Source of the DNA: SB15 sp964639245
GTDB lineage: Bacteria; Chloroflexota; Anaerolineae; Aggregatilineales; J027
DNA length: 64,000 nucleotides
Reading direction: 5' to 3'
Assembly: GCA_964639245.1 (NCBI GenBank)
Contig: CAZXCU010000002.1
Coordinates: 248,001-312,000, forward strand
The notes under the pieces are model-generated. The model made no database searches and was not told where the DNA came from. It saw only the letters and a program-made list of their open reading frames with translations. This document shows positions 16,572 through 25,964 of this stretch, in pieces (position 1 is the first letter of the stretch; each line of letters opens with the position of its first letter). The position numbers and the translations under genes were made by a program.

Positions 16572-18401
16572 ATGGATTTTCAGTATACACCCTATCTTTT
16601 TCTCCCTGTGATGGCCGCGCTGATTGGTGTGGGAGTCGCGTGGGTTGCTGCCCAGCGTCGGCCTGCGCCGAGTGCATCAACGCTGATGTGGATGTCTTTG
16701 TCGGCTTCTTTTTGGGCGTTGATGTATACAATGGAACTTGCCAGCACAACGGTCAACGCCAAAACGTTCTGGTCAAATATGGTGATGTTAGGAATCGTGT
16801 CGACTGCTGCAACTTGGCTGATTTTCGCGCTGGAATATTCGGGAAATACCCATTGGTTGCAAGCACGCTGGCTTGCGCTGCTCGCCGTTCAGCCGATTGT
16901 AATGGTGGTGTTGGCGTGGACAAATGATTCCCACCACTTAGTCCGCAAAGAGTTTTTGTTGGACACTTCGCAATCTTTCATTGGTACGCGCATTATTTTT
17001 GGGCCAGCATTTTGGTTTCACGCGGTCTATTCCTATAGCCTCAATACACTTGGGATTGTGCTGGTCTTACGTACCATTATGCGATTTTCAAGAGAACATC
17101 GCGGACAGGTTATTCTCCTTGTTTTGGCCTCGCTTTTCCCTTTTGTCGCCAATATATTTCATCTGTCGGGCCTGCTGCGCTTTCCAATTGACCCGACTCC
17201 CATCGCGTTTACGATTACGGGTGTGTTGATTGCATGGGCGTTGTTTCGCTTCCAACTTTTAGAACTTGTGCCAGTCGCGTATGATCTGGTCATCAAAAGT
17301 ATGGGCGATGCTGTGTTTGTGCTGGATAAAAATAGCCGTATTCTGGACTTGAATCCCGCCGCCCAGGCGCTCATCAATCGCCCGCAGCAGGGCGAATTTG
17401 TGGGCAAGCGGCTGACGCAGATTGTGCCAGAGCGTGAAGAATTTCTCCTCCAGTTCCGTGATGTGATGGAATTACAAACCGAAATTGAAGTGCTGTACGA
17501 TGGGCAACTGCGAAATTTTGCCCTGCGAATTACGCCCCTCTATGACCGTCGCCACAAAGTCAACGGGCGCTTGATTGTGCTGCATGACATCACCGAAACG
17601 AAAAAAATTGAGCGGGAACTGCGCCGCGCCAAAGAGGAAGCCGAAGCCGCCAGCCGTACCAAAAGCACCTTTTTAGCCAATATGAGCCATGAACTGCGTA
17701 CCCCGCTTAATGCGATTATCGGCTACACCACCCTGATGCGGGACGGGATGTACGGCGAAATAAATGAACGGCAAATGCAGCGCATGGAGCGTGTCGTCGA
17801 AAACAGCCAGCATTTGCTCAAGTTGATTAACGATGTGCTGGACATTAGCAAAATTGAAGCGGGCAAAATGGATTTATACCTTGAGACCTTTGAGGTTGCG
17901 CCGCTTTTGCGGGATATTTTGAGTGATGTACAGGCCAGCGCTGCCGAGAAAGGCAACCAGATTATCACCCAGATTCCGCCCCAACTCGGCACGCTCCACG
18001 CGGATAAAACCAAAGTGCATCAGATTTTGCTGAATATCATGAGCAACGCGGCGAAATTCACCGAAAAAGGCACAATTCACTTCACGGTGCAGCGCCACGA
18101 TTCCCGGATGCGCTTTACGATTCAAGATACTGGGATTGGGATGAATCCTGAGCAAATCGAAAATTTGTTTAAGGCTTTTGTGCAGGCGGATGCTTCAACC
18201 ACGCGGCAGTATGGCGGAACCGGGCTAGGATTAGCCATTAGCCACCATTTTGCCGAAATGATGTCCGGCAAAATTAGTGTGGAAAGTATGTTGGGCAAGG
18301 GGTCAACGTTCACAGTCGAATTGCCCCTGAACGTGATTGCCCCCAAGCCAAAACTCATCGCTCCCACGATTGAGCATCCGGTCTTAATCGTGACCGAATA
18401 A
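16572..18401 (+). CDS. Sensor histidine kinase: 7TM-PAS-HisKA-HATPase
   Basis: The 609-residue membrane kinase has an N-terminal seven-helix sensor (about 1-225, histidine-kinase 7TM type), a PAS domain (about 235-345), a short coiled coil (IERELRRAKEEAEAASR), the phospho-acceptor His373 in MSHELRTPLNAIIGY, and an ATPase domain with DTGIGM and GGTGLGLAIS boxes. It ends IEHPVLIVTE, which looks like the first strand of a receiver domain (usually VLIVEDD) cut short by the stop at 18399. No response regulator is adjacent. The MITE-like element directly upstream leaves only about nine bases before the ATG and may carry or block its promoter. Confidence 0.92.
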   Translation: MDFQYTPYLFLPVMAALIGVGVAWVAAQRRPAPSASTLMWMSLSASFWALMYTMELASTTVNAKTFWSNMVMLGIVSTAATWLIFALEYSGNTHWLQARWLALLAVQPIVMVVLAWTNDSHHLVRKEFLLDTSQSFIGTRIIFGPAFWFHAVYSYSLNTLGIVLVLRTIMRFSREHRGQVILLVLASLFPFVANIFHLSGLLRFPIDPTPIAFTITGVLIAWALFRFQLLELVPVAYDLVIKSMGDAVFVLDKNSRILDLNPAAQALINRPQQGEFVGKRLTQIVPEREEFLLQFRDVMELQTEIEVLYDGQLRNFALRITPLYDRRHKVNGRLIVLHDITETKKIERELRRAKEEAEAASRTKSTFLANMSHELRTPLNAIIGYTTLMRDGMYGEINERQMQRMERVVENSQHLLKLINDVLDISKIEAGKMDLYLETFEVAPLLRDILSDVQASAAEKGNQIITQIPPQLGTLHADKTKVHQILLNIMSNAAKFTEKGTIHFTVQRHDSRMRFTIQDTGIGMNPEQIENLFKAFVQADASTTRQYGGTGLGLAISHHFAEMMSGKISVESMLGKGSTFTVELPLNVIAPKPKLIAPTIEHPVLIVTE

Positions 18402-18416
18402 CCTTAAAATCTGTTT

Positions 18417-18902
18417 TTATGCTTGCATCACTCCACAGACAGGCGCAGCCCATCCCAGTTGGGTATGTTCCGCCAAAATTTTATCCAGTTGCGCCGCTAT
18501 TTCTGGCGAAAATGGTGCGGTTCGCCTGACCGACAAATCTACATGGGTTGCAATAATTTCAACAGTGGCTGCCAGTGTGGAAGTTGACTCATTCACCATG
18601 AAGTGCATAAAGTGGAGGCGTTTGGCGGAACGCCCTAACAAACGGGTATGAATCCGTACCGTTTGTTCCAAACGCACCTCGTTAAAATAGCGGATATGCT
18701 GTTCCAGCGCGAACATGCCCCGCTGTTTTTCTTGGAAAAAGGCATGGTCTACGCCAAAGTGTGCCATGTTCGCCCACGTTGCCTCATCAAAAAAGCCAAT
18801 GTACCACCGCACATTCATATGTCCCATCACGTCGAGATGGTCTTTGGCAACAGTCACGCGGTAAAAAACGGGCAGGTCATTTATTTGTTCAAGCGAGATC
18901 AT
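18417..18902 (-). CDS. HotDog-fold acyl-CoA thioesterase
   Basis: The 161-residue protein has the 4HBT/YbgC-type motif near the N-terminus (DHLDVMGHMNVRWYIGFF), with the Asp and His expected at the active site, followed by a helix and beta strands (LEQHIRYFNEVRLEQTVRIHTRLLG). Such enzymes hydrolyse acyl-CoA thioesters in the cytoplasm; chain preference cannot be read. Its start overlaps the stop of the upstream minus-strand gene by four bases, so the two are translationally coupled. It is convergent with the kinase gene, 15 bases apart. Confidence 0.85.
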   Translation of the reverse strand: MISLEQINDLPVFYRVTVAKDHLDVMGHMNVRWYIGFFDEATWANMAHFGVDHAFFQEKQRGMFALEQHIRYFNEVRLEQTVRIHTRLLGRSAKRLHFMHFMVNESTSTLAATVEIIATHVDLSVRRTAPFSPEIAAQLDKILAEHTQLGWAAPVCGVMQA

Positions 18903-19807
18903 GCAGGCAGCAACCCTTTGATTTTGAGCAGTTCTTCTAGGGCTAAGATAGAGGATTTCTGCGTATAAACCACCCGCACAAACACACTAATTTCAATGAG
19001 TTCGGCAATGGCACGGCGCAGGGCATTACCTTCGTCCACATACTGGTCAAGCAGCGATTTTAAAACCAGTTCATGGGGGTCATCTGGCACAAGCATCTGC
19101 GGGTAGCCATATTCATCCCGGATTTTGTCCCCGCCGATAAAATTAACAATGGTACGCTGACCGGCACATGCCCGCACCACCGCCCGGAATAAATCTGCGG
19201 AGTGCATCCGTTCGGGCGAAACTACAATATCACCTCCGGCGGTGTGGTCGCCAAAAATGACTGTCAGCAAATTCATTTCCCGCGCCAAGCTGACCATATG
19301 CCGCCGCATATTGTTGGCGTTTTTACGGAATTCTCTGTAATGTGCCTTCATGGTCTGTTCAGACTGAAACAAACTGTCTGGCATAAACAGAGGATAGCCT
19401 TTGGGGGAATGCGCCGGAATTTTGTCTTGTGAGGGGTCGCCATCCGAAAAATAAATAACCATCGGCTCGCGCTCAATAAAATGATCGGCGGCGATTTCCA
19501 GACTGGAGATACCCCCGAAGGTACGCGGCGAAATTTCGTATAAATCAATTTTGGCGGCTTTGCGGGCAGCCATTTCTAAATGATAGTGCTGGGGGTAGTT
19601 GTATTCTACACCGTGTGTTTCCGGGTGAATCTGCGGGTCATAAAGAATGATTTCTTTTTCGGTGAGCCAGTCGTTGATGGCATCGCGCTCTTGATTGCGG
19701 AGCAGTTGCCCCTGTTCATCCAGAATATTGCACGCGCCTCCCGAAAAAACCTGTGTCATGCCGATGGTCGACATTTCCTGCGTGGTGTTCCAGCGTCTGC
19801 TGCCCAT
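18899..19807 (-). CDS. Unknown protein, weakly nucleoside-deoxyribosyltransferase-like
   Basis: The 302-residue soluble protein has no confidently recognised family. A stretch after residue 50 (IILYDPQIHPETHG, then AARKAAKIDLYEISPRTFGGISSLEIAADHF) is laid out like nucleoside 2-deoxyribosyltransferases, where an Asp and a Glu-containing GxxSLxE segment form the active site; here the Glu in SSLEIA would fit. Later parts contain VIYFSDGDPS and LTVIFGDHTAGGDIVV. The fold assignment is tentative. It is coupled by a four-base overlap to the thioesterase, and its upstream region is shared with the divergent gene at 20018. Confidence 0.4.
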   Translation of the reverse strand: MGSRRWNTTQEMSTIGMTQVFSGGACNILDEQGQLLRNQERDAINDWLTEKEIILYDPQIHPETHGVEYNYPQHYHLEMAARKAAKIDLYEISPRTFGGISSLEIAADHFIEREPMVIYFSDGDPSQDKIPAHSPKGYPLFMPDSLFQSEQTMKAHYREFRKNANNMRRHMVSLAREMNLLTVIFGDHTAGGDIVVSPERMHSADLFRAVVRACAGQRTIVNFIGGDKIRDEYGYPQMLVPDDPHELVLKSLLDQYVDEGNALRRAIAELIEISVFVRVVYTQKSSILALEELLKIKGLLPA

Positions 19808-20017
19808 TGAATGCGTTTCCTTTGATCATGCTCTAGTCTATCCGAAAACAGTGAAAGTAGGAAAAATATTTTCCATAAAAAATTTACTGACAGTCGGTCA
19901 AGTTAAACTTTCTCTAATTTAGAAATGTATGGAGAAAAAGACAAATTTGCACCATTTTATCTTTCAGCGCGACTTTTGCTTTCTCTAATCGTATTAGCAT
20001 TGAAAGGAAAATGAAAC
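19808..20017. promoter_or_regulatory. Divergent regulatory region with a repeated box
   Basis: This 210-base A+T-rich gap separates two divergent genes. The 11-mer CTTTCTCTAAT occurs twice in direct orientation, at 19908-19918 and 19979-19989 (71 bases apart), and the first copy overlaps the small palindrome AAGTTAAACTT. This could be an operator pair; no regulator gene is next to it. Confidence 0.35.
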
Positions 20018-20704
20018 ATGTCTGCTTTTTGGGTCAATATTTATCTCAAAACTGCAATCCCGATGACCGATGTTTTCACCCAAACTTATGAGGTGGCGCG
20101 CCGGGTTCTGAACACAAAATTGGAGTCGGTTAGACTGACCGATTCTCAAGAGGCGGAAAGGGTCAAAAGCGCTTATGCACAAAAACAAATCGTTGTTTTT
20201 CCCGAAAAAAACGGGTTGGTGAGTTTTAATCTTCCACGCTTTAGTGCATCCGCCTATTTGATGGATTTAAGCCCAGAAATGGCTTCTGACGGGATGATGA
20301 GCGGGGAGATGAAACAGCTATTAAGTCTGGCAGAGGAGATTTCCCAAGCATTCGCAGGGGAACTTGCGCTGGTGTTCTATGACCGCAACCCATCCGGCGA
20401 TGTCACTGTCATTCGATTTTATAAAGTGGGTGAATTTCTGGGGCAGTATTATGGCGCGGATGGCGATTTATTTGAATTTCATCAGCCCGAAAATCCCGAT
20501 GCGATTGATCAGTTGCTGGATGGACGATTTTCGTTTGTGAATGCTGCTCTGGAATACGAAGATGACGACGAAGAATTTCCTCTTGTGATTCATGCGTCTC
20601 ATTTTGAGGATGCTAACAATGCTAAACTTGCCAGCGCCCATTTATTTCTGCCTTCTATGTCGAAAAATTTGTTGCCTTACGGCACAATTGTTGTCAACGA
20701 GTAG
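20018..20704 (+). CDS. Unknown soluble protein
   Basis: The 228-residue acidic protein has no membrane segment or signal peptide and no motif I recognise. It starts SAFWVNIYLKTAI, has an Asp-rich turn (EYEDDDEEFP) near residue 188 and alternating beta/alpha-like segments. AAAGGAAAATGAAAC gives a good ribosome site. It has its own divergent promoter region and faces the YYY membrane protein tail to tail, three bases apart. Codon use is like its neighbours, so it is a genuine resident gene; nothing supports a function. Confidence 0.6.
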   Translation: MSAFWVNIYLKTAIPMTDVFTQTYEVARRVLNTKLESVRLTDSQEAERVKSAYAQKQIVVFPEKNGLVSFNLPRFSASAYLMDLSPEMASDGMMSGEMKQLLSLAEEISQAFAGELALVFYDRNPSGDVTVIRFYKVGEFLGQYYGADGDLFEFHQPENPDAIDQLLDGRFSFVNAALEYEDDDEEFPLVIHASHFEDANNAKLASAHLFLPSMSKNLLPYGTIVVNE

Positions 20705-20707
20705 CGG

Positions 20708-23700
20708 CTAATCCTCCTTCTCCACCTTGTAAAGCTGGGTGAATGGTTTGTCATACACAAGACTCAATTCGCCATTTTCGAGCATTGTCGCGTAAATCGC
20801 ATACGTTTCAGGCTGCATCACTGAACGTTCCTGCACGCCCACGACAATATAGGCCACGTTGTATTTGTCGAGGATGTAACGCACATCGTCTATGGAGGTG
20901 GTGTTATACAGCAGTTGTTGTTCGGCAATGCGTGTTTCAATTTCGGGGTGCAAATGCTGATACTGCTGGCGCATATGATTTGCCCAACCGACGATGCTCG
21001 GCAACCCTGTTTGATAGGAGATGCGGCTGTTCCATTGATATTCGGCGGTGTACCATTCCGCAATCACCGGAAACCCGTCCAGATTGGCACGCATATAACG
21101 GGCAAGGTCGTTATCCCGACTGGTATAGGTGCGCCATGCGTTGCTAGGGAAGCGTAAACTGCGAGTATATTCAAATCCATCGAAGGTCAGTTCTCCGGTC
21201 TGGCTGTCGGCGGCGCGTCCGGGAATGGCTTTGATGGGATACAAAAAGCCAAATCCCAGCAGCACAATGCACGCGGCAACCTGAATCCGCATCCGGTACG
21301 AAGTCCACATGATGTACAGCACCAGCGCCATCAACACACCCAGCCAGATCCATAACTGGAAAGAGAGTTTAAAGACCGTGTTCAGCCGCCCAACATCGCC
21401 TTTGATGACGTAATGTTCCATCAGCAAAATAATGGTAAAAATTAAACTGGTGAAAAAATGAATCGGGCGCAGGGACTTCTGGTCAAAACGTGCCAATGTT
21501 AACCCCGTAACGGCATACAGGGTACACAGCAAACTTGCCCGTTGTAAATCGTTGGGAATGAAATAAAGAATCGCTAACCCGACGAGCAAAAGGCCAATTT
21601 CAACCGGGGAGTCGGCGTTCGGAACGAGAATCGCTTTGAGGCGGGTGAGCAGCCAAACGCCCATTATGCCAATGGGGATGCCCCATGTGAGCATGAACGG
21701 CTCAAACAGCGATGATTCTTCTTTCCATGTCTCGATGCCCCGATCTGCCCCCACCGTAAAATCGAGATAATACGGTGCGATGGTTAAAATCCCACCGAGC
21801 GAAACGATTCCGCCCAGAATCACAAATTTTCGGACATCGCGGGTTGCCCACCAGATTGCCAGCGCCCCAAGGGGTACATACAGCACCACATCCCAGATAT
21901 TGCCCATAAAAATCAGGCCGGACAGCATCCCTACCACCCAGCCCATCCATTTTTGTTTGTGTGTCACCAGCAGCCACAACGCCACCAGATAGAGCGTGAC
22001 TGGCAGCAGGGTGAAGGTGTGGGCGTGTGGATCGCCAAACAAAAATGAAAACATCGGCATTTCAGTGATTGGCCCGCCGTTATAAAGCCGATTCGCGGAT
22101 TCCGCAATAATCCGTGTGGGATACCAGTACCAGCGATGCGGGTGCATATTCGGTTCGGGGTTGAACATCAGGTAAAGCGTGCCGAGATTCCCCGCCAGCA
22201 TCACAAATCCTGTTCCTAGCAGCGCAGCAATGACACGGAAGCGCGGCACAATTTTTTCCGCCATGCCCAGCACTGCATAGGCTAAGGTGAAAATATTGAC
22301 TGTTACTACCGCATAGAGCGTGCCGAGTACCAGATTCACGCCCACTTCCGGCGCAATATTCCACAATTTGATGGGGAAGGATGCCTGCACGAATCCGTAG
22401 TAATAATAATTGATGTCATAGCCTGCCAGCCAAGGATTCGGCGGTGGAAAATCGGAGGTGCGGAGGGTAGCATTCAGGTATGCAAAATCCATCGGTTTTT
22501 CGCCTCCGCGTGCCTCATGCCACAAATCAGGATTTACCGCCCGCAGATAGAGGCCAAATCCCAGCGCCAGCAAAAATAGCAATTCGTATAATAAAATCTG
22601 GCGGATATTCTGACGGAGATACCCCCATAAATCCTGACGATAGCGCAGCGCCAACCCCAGATTGACCAGTGCAAACAGTCCCACGAATCCCCACAGCGCG
22701 TTTTGTGTCCAGAAACTGCCACCTGTGGTTGCCGTGAGCCACCATGAACCAAGCGTCAAAATCAGCCAACCTGCGCCGCGCCCCAACCCGAATCCACGTA
22801 AGGGGAGGGCGGGGAACAAAACAAACATCATCGGGTAGGCCAACCAGCCCAGCACGAGGAAGCCGACAACCCAGCGCAGGAGTGCGTTTTGTTCGTCCTG
22901 TGCGCTGGCACGTTCTTCGGATGGCGTAAAGGTGGAGTCGTAGTCCGCAAGATCAATTTTATTGCGCGGGTCATCTTCGGTCAGCTCAAGCGAAAGCTGG
23001 TCAGGGGCAAAGCCGTTATTTTGAAGAATAAAAACGGTGGGATGGTCATAAACTGTAAAGGCTTCTTCGGCTTCCAATTCGTTCATCCACGCCGGGACAC
23101 CTGCGGTTGGCAGCACCTGGTCACGGAAATCCAAACCCAAAAAGCCGGGAAACTGATGAAATTCTCTGATAATTTCATAATTCAATTTGCCATCAAACAA
23201 ATCTTGATAATATTGGGTGGACATGACAAACCGATTACGGATGCGCGGTTCGGGTTCAAAAACCGGATAGCGGGGCAGCGTATCATAAAAGCGGTTGCTG
23301 CTGATGGTCAGATAATCCGCTTTATACAAAATATCCTGCATTGCCAGCGCTTTGGGATAGGTGTCGGTTTCTGCCATGCCCAGTTCTACCCATCCGTAAA
23401 AATTCGAGCCGAAGGGGTCAAAGCGTTCGCAATCTTCCACAAACCGCACCAGATACGGCGACTCGTCGGCATCTCTGGTACAGTACCCCCATGGGATATG
23501 GTCATCCCACGGGCCTTCGGTGGCAATCACCGTTCCGACGATATAGACAGGCTGCGAACTGCTCAACCAGACGGGCGCATCGGTAGCGAGTACAACAGGG
23601 TGTTCGAGTTCATAGTACCATTCTGCACCCATCACATGTCGTTCGCGTTCAGCTTCAATCGGACGGGCAAGAATGGCCTCTTCACCGACTTTGAGGGTTA

Positions 23701-25612
23701 AATCGCCTGCTTCGCCGACGAAATGCGGAATATAAAATCCGGTTACTTCGGGTGCGGTTTTGAGATTAAGTTCCACGCCGTTATTTTTGAGCGAGGCAAA
23801 TTTGACCGACCGATAGGGACTCAAAAAGGTAATCGGGCTGTGGCGGGTTGCATCCTCGCGGTCTGTCCATTGAAATGTTGGTACAACATAGCGGAAGGGC
23901 TGGTCACCTTCCCAGTTGACATCAAAATGCCAGTTGTAGAAGCCGTCCGAAAGTGCGCTCAATTCTTCCGGTGTAAATTGATAGGCAATGGTTGATGTCC
24001 CGCTGTGCTGGGTGCTAACATGAATCAAAGGCCGTTCCGCGTAGGGGTCATCTTCTGCCAGCAAGCGCCAATTGATGGTAGACGGCACGTTGTCCGAAAA
24101 AACCAGTTCAAAACCACTTAAGCGCAGTTCGGCGTTAATTTCAAAGGTTTCGCTGATGTAGCTTTCGCCATTGACCACCGTCGTTAGGGGGTAGCGTAGC
24201 CCTTCACCGAACAACTCCGCCGGATAAAGCGTCCCATTGTCAGTTTCAAAGGTCACAGAGGCGGGGAAATTTTCGACCACCCATTCGGACGCTTCCAAAC
24301 GGGTCAAGGGTTGGCGGTAGATGCGGGTGAAGGCAAATGCCCACATCAGCGTGGAAATCAAAATCCCGATGGTTATATATTTGCGGAGAGGCCATTTGAG
24401 TTGTAACAGCCCCCATGTGGCAAGCAGGCACAAAATCCCGTAGAGGGGCAAATAGTAACGCATGGTCATCTGGTGGAGTCCACCCTGCCAGCCAAAATAC
24501 AGCACAAACCATACTGTGAAAATCCCGACGGTCATGGAAAGGCGTTTTGTTTGAATCTGCTGGTAGATTGCCCACGCCAGCGCCAGCGATGCCGCAATTC
24601 CCAACGGCGACCCCAAGCCCCATGTGATGAGATTCCAGTAAGGGTAAAGATATTTCACCCGCCCAAACCATTGATTAGAGGGAGGCCAGCCATCGGAAGG
24701 TTCGGACGACAGGTTGCTCACATAGGCAATATCTTCCAACCATTTTTCGTTTAACGCGCCCCAATCGGAAAAAGTCGGGCCAACAAACGCATAGGGCTGA
24801 AAAACACGGAAGGTAAAAAACGCGAGGATTCCGGCGAAGGTCATTAGCAAAACGGCGGCCCATGCGCGGTACAACCAACCCCGCCGCGAAACTTTCCCCC
24901 GCCGACTCTGCAAATAAATAAAAACCGCAACAGGCAGCATCGCCGCGAATGGGGCGATATTCACCCGTGAAGCGACCCCGCACCCCAGCGCAAATCCAAA
25001 CAGCAAATACCAGTGAGGCCAGCCATTTTTGCTGATTTCGACCAGTGCATACAGGCCAATTACAAAAAATAGGTTGGCAAGGATGTCCACCGTCCAGTAA
25101 TGCGAAAGTTGAATCGGCAGCACCGCACAGGCATAAAAAAATGCGGCAATCAGGCCATGTCGTACCGAAAAAAGACGTGTGCCAATTAAAAAGACAAAAA
25201 ATACTGTCATCATGTCCGCGATGGAATTGACGGTGCGTCCCACAAAATGAACATAGTCGTAGGTTAGCCACGAGTCATCGTCGGAATAAACCGCGAGTTG
25301 TTCGGATACCAACCGCACCATGAACAGGGGCAGCGTACCATACGCATAACTGCCATCATCCAGATTATTCGGGTTATACACCGAACAGGCGGTATTAAAA
25401 TATTCATATTTGCCACTGCCCTGACAGCGTTCGCGTGTGCGGGCGGTCAGGTTGTCCGCCTCACCGACCACCGCCGCCATGCTGGTCAAAAAACGTTCAT
25501 CGGGATGCAAATGAGAATGGTCATCCCAGTTTAACCCCACTATTCGTAGCGCCAGCGCCAGAAATAAAATCGCTAGCAGCACCAAGCCATGTCTCGCGTG
25601 TTGTCGTTGCAT
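20708..25612 (-). CDS. Giant membrane protein: GT-C-like half plus Chlor_Arch_YYY (DUF2298) half
   Basis: The 1634-residue protein begins with a GT-C (PMT/ArnT-like) glycosyltransferase module: a first membrane helix, then WDDHSHLHPDERFL with the acidic pair expected at the lipid-sugar site, and about ten helices up to about 440. An extracytoplasmic beta-rich region (about 450-890) follows. The second half (about 900-1634) is again polytopic and contains YDINYYYYGFV at about residue 1065, the hallmark of the YYY family (TIGR03662/DUF2298), known mainly from Chloroflexota and archaea. The likely role is transfer of a sugar from a polyprenyl carrier to surface glycans or proteins, but neither half has a defined substrate. 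It is transcribed alone. Confidence 0.88.
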   Translation of the reverse strand: MQRQHARHGLVLLAILFLALALRIVGLNWDDHSHLHPDERFLTSMAAVVGEADNLTARTRERCQGSGKYEYFNTACSVYNPNNLDDGSYAYGTLPLFMVRLVSEQLAVYSDDDSWLTYDYVHFVGRTVNSIADMMTVFFVFLIGTRLFSVRHGLIAAFFYACAVLPIQLSHYWTVDILANLFFVIGLYALVEISKNGWPHWYLLFGFALGCGVASRVNIAPFAAMLPVAVFIYLQSRRGKVSRRGWLYRAWAAVLLMTFAGILAFFTFRVFQPYAFVGPTFSDWGALNEKWLEDIAYVSNLSSEPSDGWPPSNQWFGRVKYLYPYWNLITWGLGSPLGIAASLALAWAIYQQIQTKRLSMTVGIFTVWFVLYFGWQGGLHQMTMRYYLPLYGILCLLATWGLLQLKWPLRKYITIGILISTLMWAFAFTRIYRQPLTRLEASEWVVENFPASVTFETDNGTLYPAELFGEGLRYPLTTVVNGESYISETFEINAELRLSGFELVFSDNVPSTINWRLLAEDDPYAERPLIHVSTQHSGTSTIAYQFTPEELSALSDGFYNWHFDVNWEGDQPFRYVVPTFQWTDREDATRHSPITFLSPYRSVKFASLKNNGVELNLKTAPEVTGFYIPHFVGEAGDLTLKVGEEAILARPIEAERERHVMGAEWYYELEHPVVLATDAPVWLSSSQPVYIVGTVIATEGPWDDHIPWGYCTRDADESPYLVRFVEDCERFDPFGSNFYGWVELGMAETDTYPKALAMQDILYKADYLTISSNRFYDTLPRYPVFEPEPRIRNRFVMSTQYYQDLFDGKLNYEIIREFHQFPGFLGLDFRDQVLPTAGVPAWMNELEAEEAFTVYDHPTVFILQNNGFAPDQLSLELTEDDPRNKIDLADYDSTFTPSEERASAQDEQNALLRWVVGFLVLGWLAYPMMFVLFPALPLRGFGLGRGAGWLILTLGSWWLTATTGGSFWTQNALWGFVGLFALVNLGLALRYRQDLWGYLRQNIRQILLYELLFLLALGFGLYLRAVNPDLWHEARGGEKPMDFAYLNATLRTSDFPPPNPWLAGYDINYYYYGFVQASFPIKLWNIAPEVGVNLVLGTLYAVVTVNIFTLAYAVLGMAEKIVPRFRVIAALLGTGFVMLAGNLGTLYLMFNPEPNMHPHRWYWYPTRIIAESANRLYNGGPITEMPMFSFLFGDPHAHTFTLLPVTLYLVALWLLVTHKQKWMGWVVGMLSGLIFMGNIWDVVLYVPLGALAIWWATRDVRKFVILGGIVSLGGILTIAPYYLDFTVGADRGIETWKEESSLFEPFMLTWGIPIGIMGVWLLTRLKAILVPNADSPVEIGLLLVGLAILYFIPNDLQRASLLCTLYAVTGLTLARFDQKSLRPIHFFTSLIFTIILLMEHYVIKGDVGRLNTVFKLSFQLWIWLGVLMALVLYIMWTSYRMRIQVAACIVLLGFGFLYPIKAIPGRAADSQTGELTFDGFEYTRSLRFPSNAWRTYTSRDNDLARYMRANLDGFPVIAEWYTAEYQWNSRISYQTGLPSIVGWANHMRQQYQHLHPEIETRIAEQQLLYNTTSIDDVRYILDKYNVAYIVVGVQERSVMQPETYAIYATMLENGELSLVYDKPFTQLYKVEKED

Positions 25613-25964
25613 AAAGAACCCGATTTTTGTGGCAAACCATCCCCTATTTTATACCCCCTTGTGTTTAGATACTACGCATGGGACACGGGAAAATGGACAA
25701 AATTCTTACATTGCGACTATTCTGATATTTTTTAGATAGGGAGGGTATACTTATGATGAAACTGTATTGGCGGACGGCATGATGCTGTTTAACCAGTTAA
25801 CATGGGTACTGTTTCCCCTCACACCCATCTGTATAAGCGACACGGGACGTGAGATGAAAGAAAAATCCTCTTTCCTGTTATGGGGGAGGGGTTGGCGTGG
25901 GGGATATATCTGTATTAAAAGTTAATCTGCATTACCATATCCGCCAGAAGCATAGGTAAAATCG
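25613..25964. other. 352-base intergenic region
   Basis: This gap contains a GGGAGG ribosome-like site before a nine-codon frame (MMKLYWRTA, ATG at 25754) and a partly overlapping 48-codon frame, neither convincing as a gene. From about 25878 a GGGGGAGGGGTTGGCGTGGGGG tract (written here as GGGGGAGGGG then GGCGTGGGGG) is a degenerate copy of the hairpin repeat family. The 3' end would hold the promoter of the hydrolase at 25965. Confidence 0.4.

Noticed and set aside
22889..23701. 270-codon plus-strand frame inside the YYY gene
   Set aside because: It is antisense to the extracytoplasmic part of the 1634-residue protein, which has consistent membrane topology throughout.
25754..25920. Tiny frames MMKLYWRTA and a following 48-codon frame
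   Set aside because: A GGGAGG site precedes the first, but the second frame reads through the G-rich repeat and ends without a conserved pattern; no downstream regulated biosynthetic operon would use a leader peptide.
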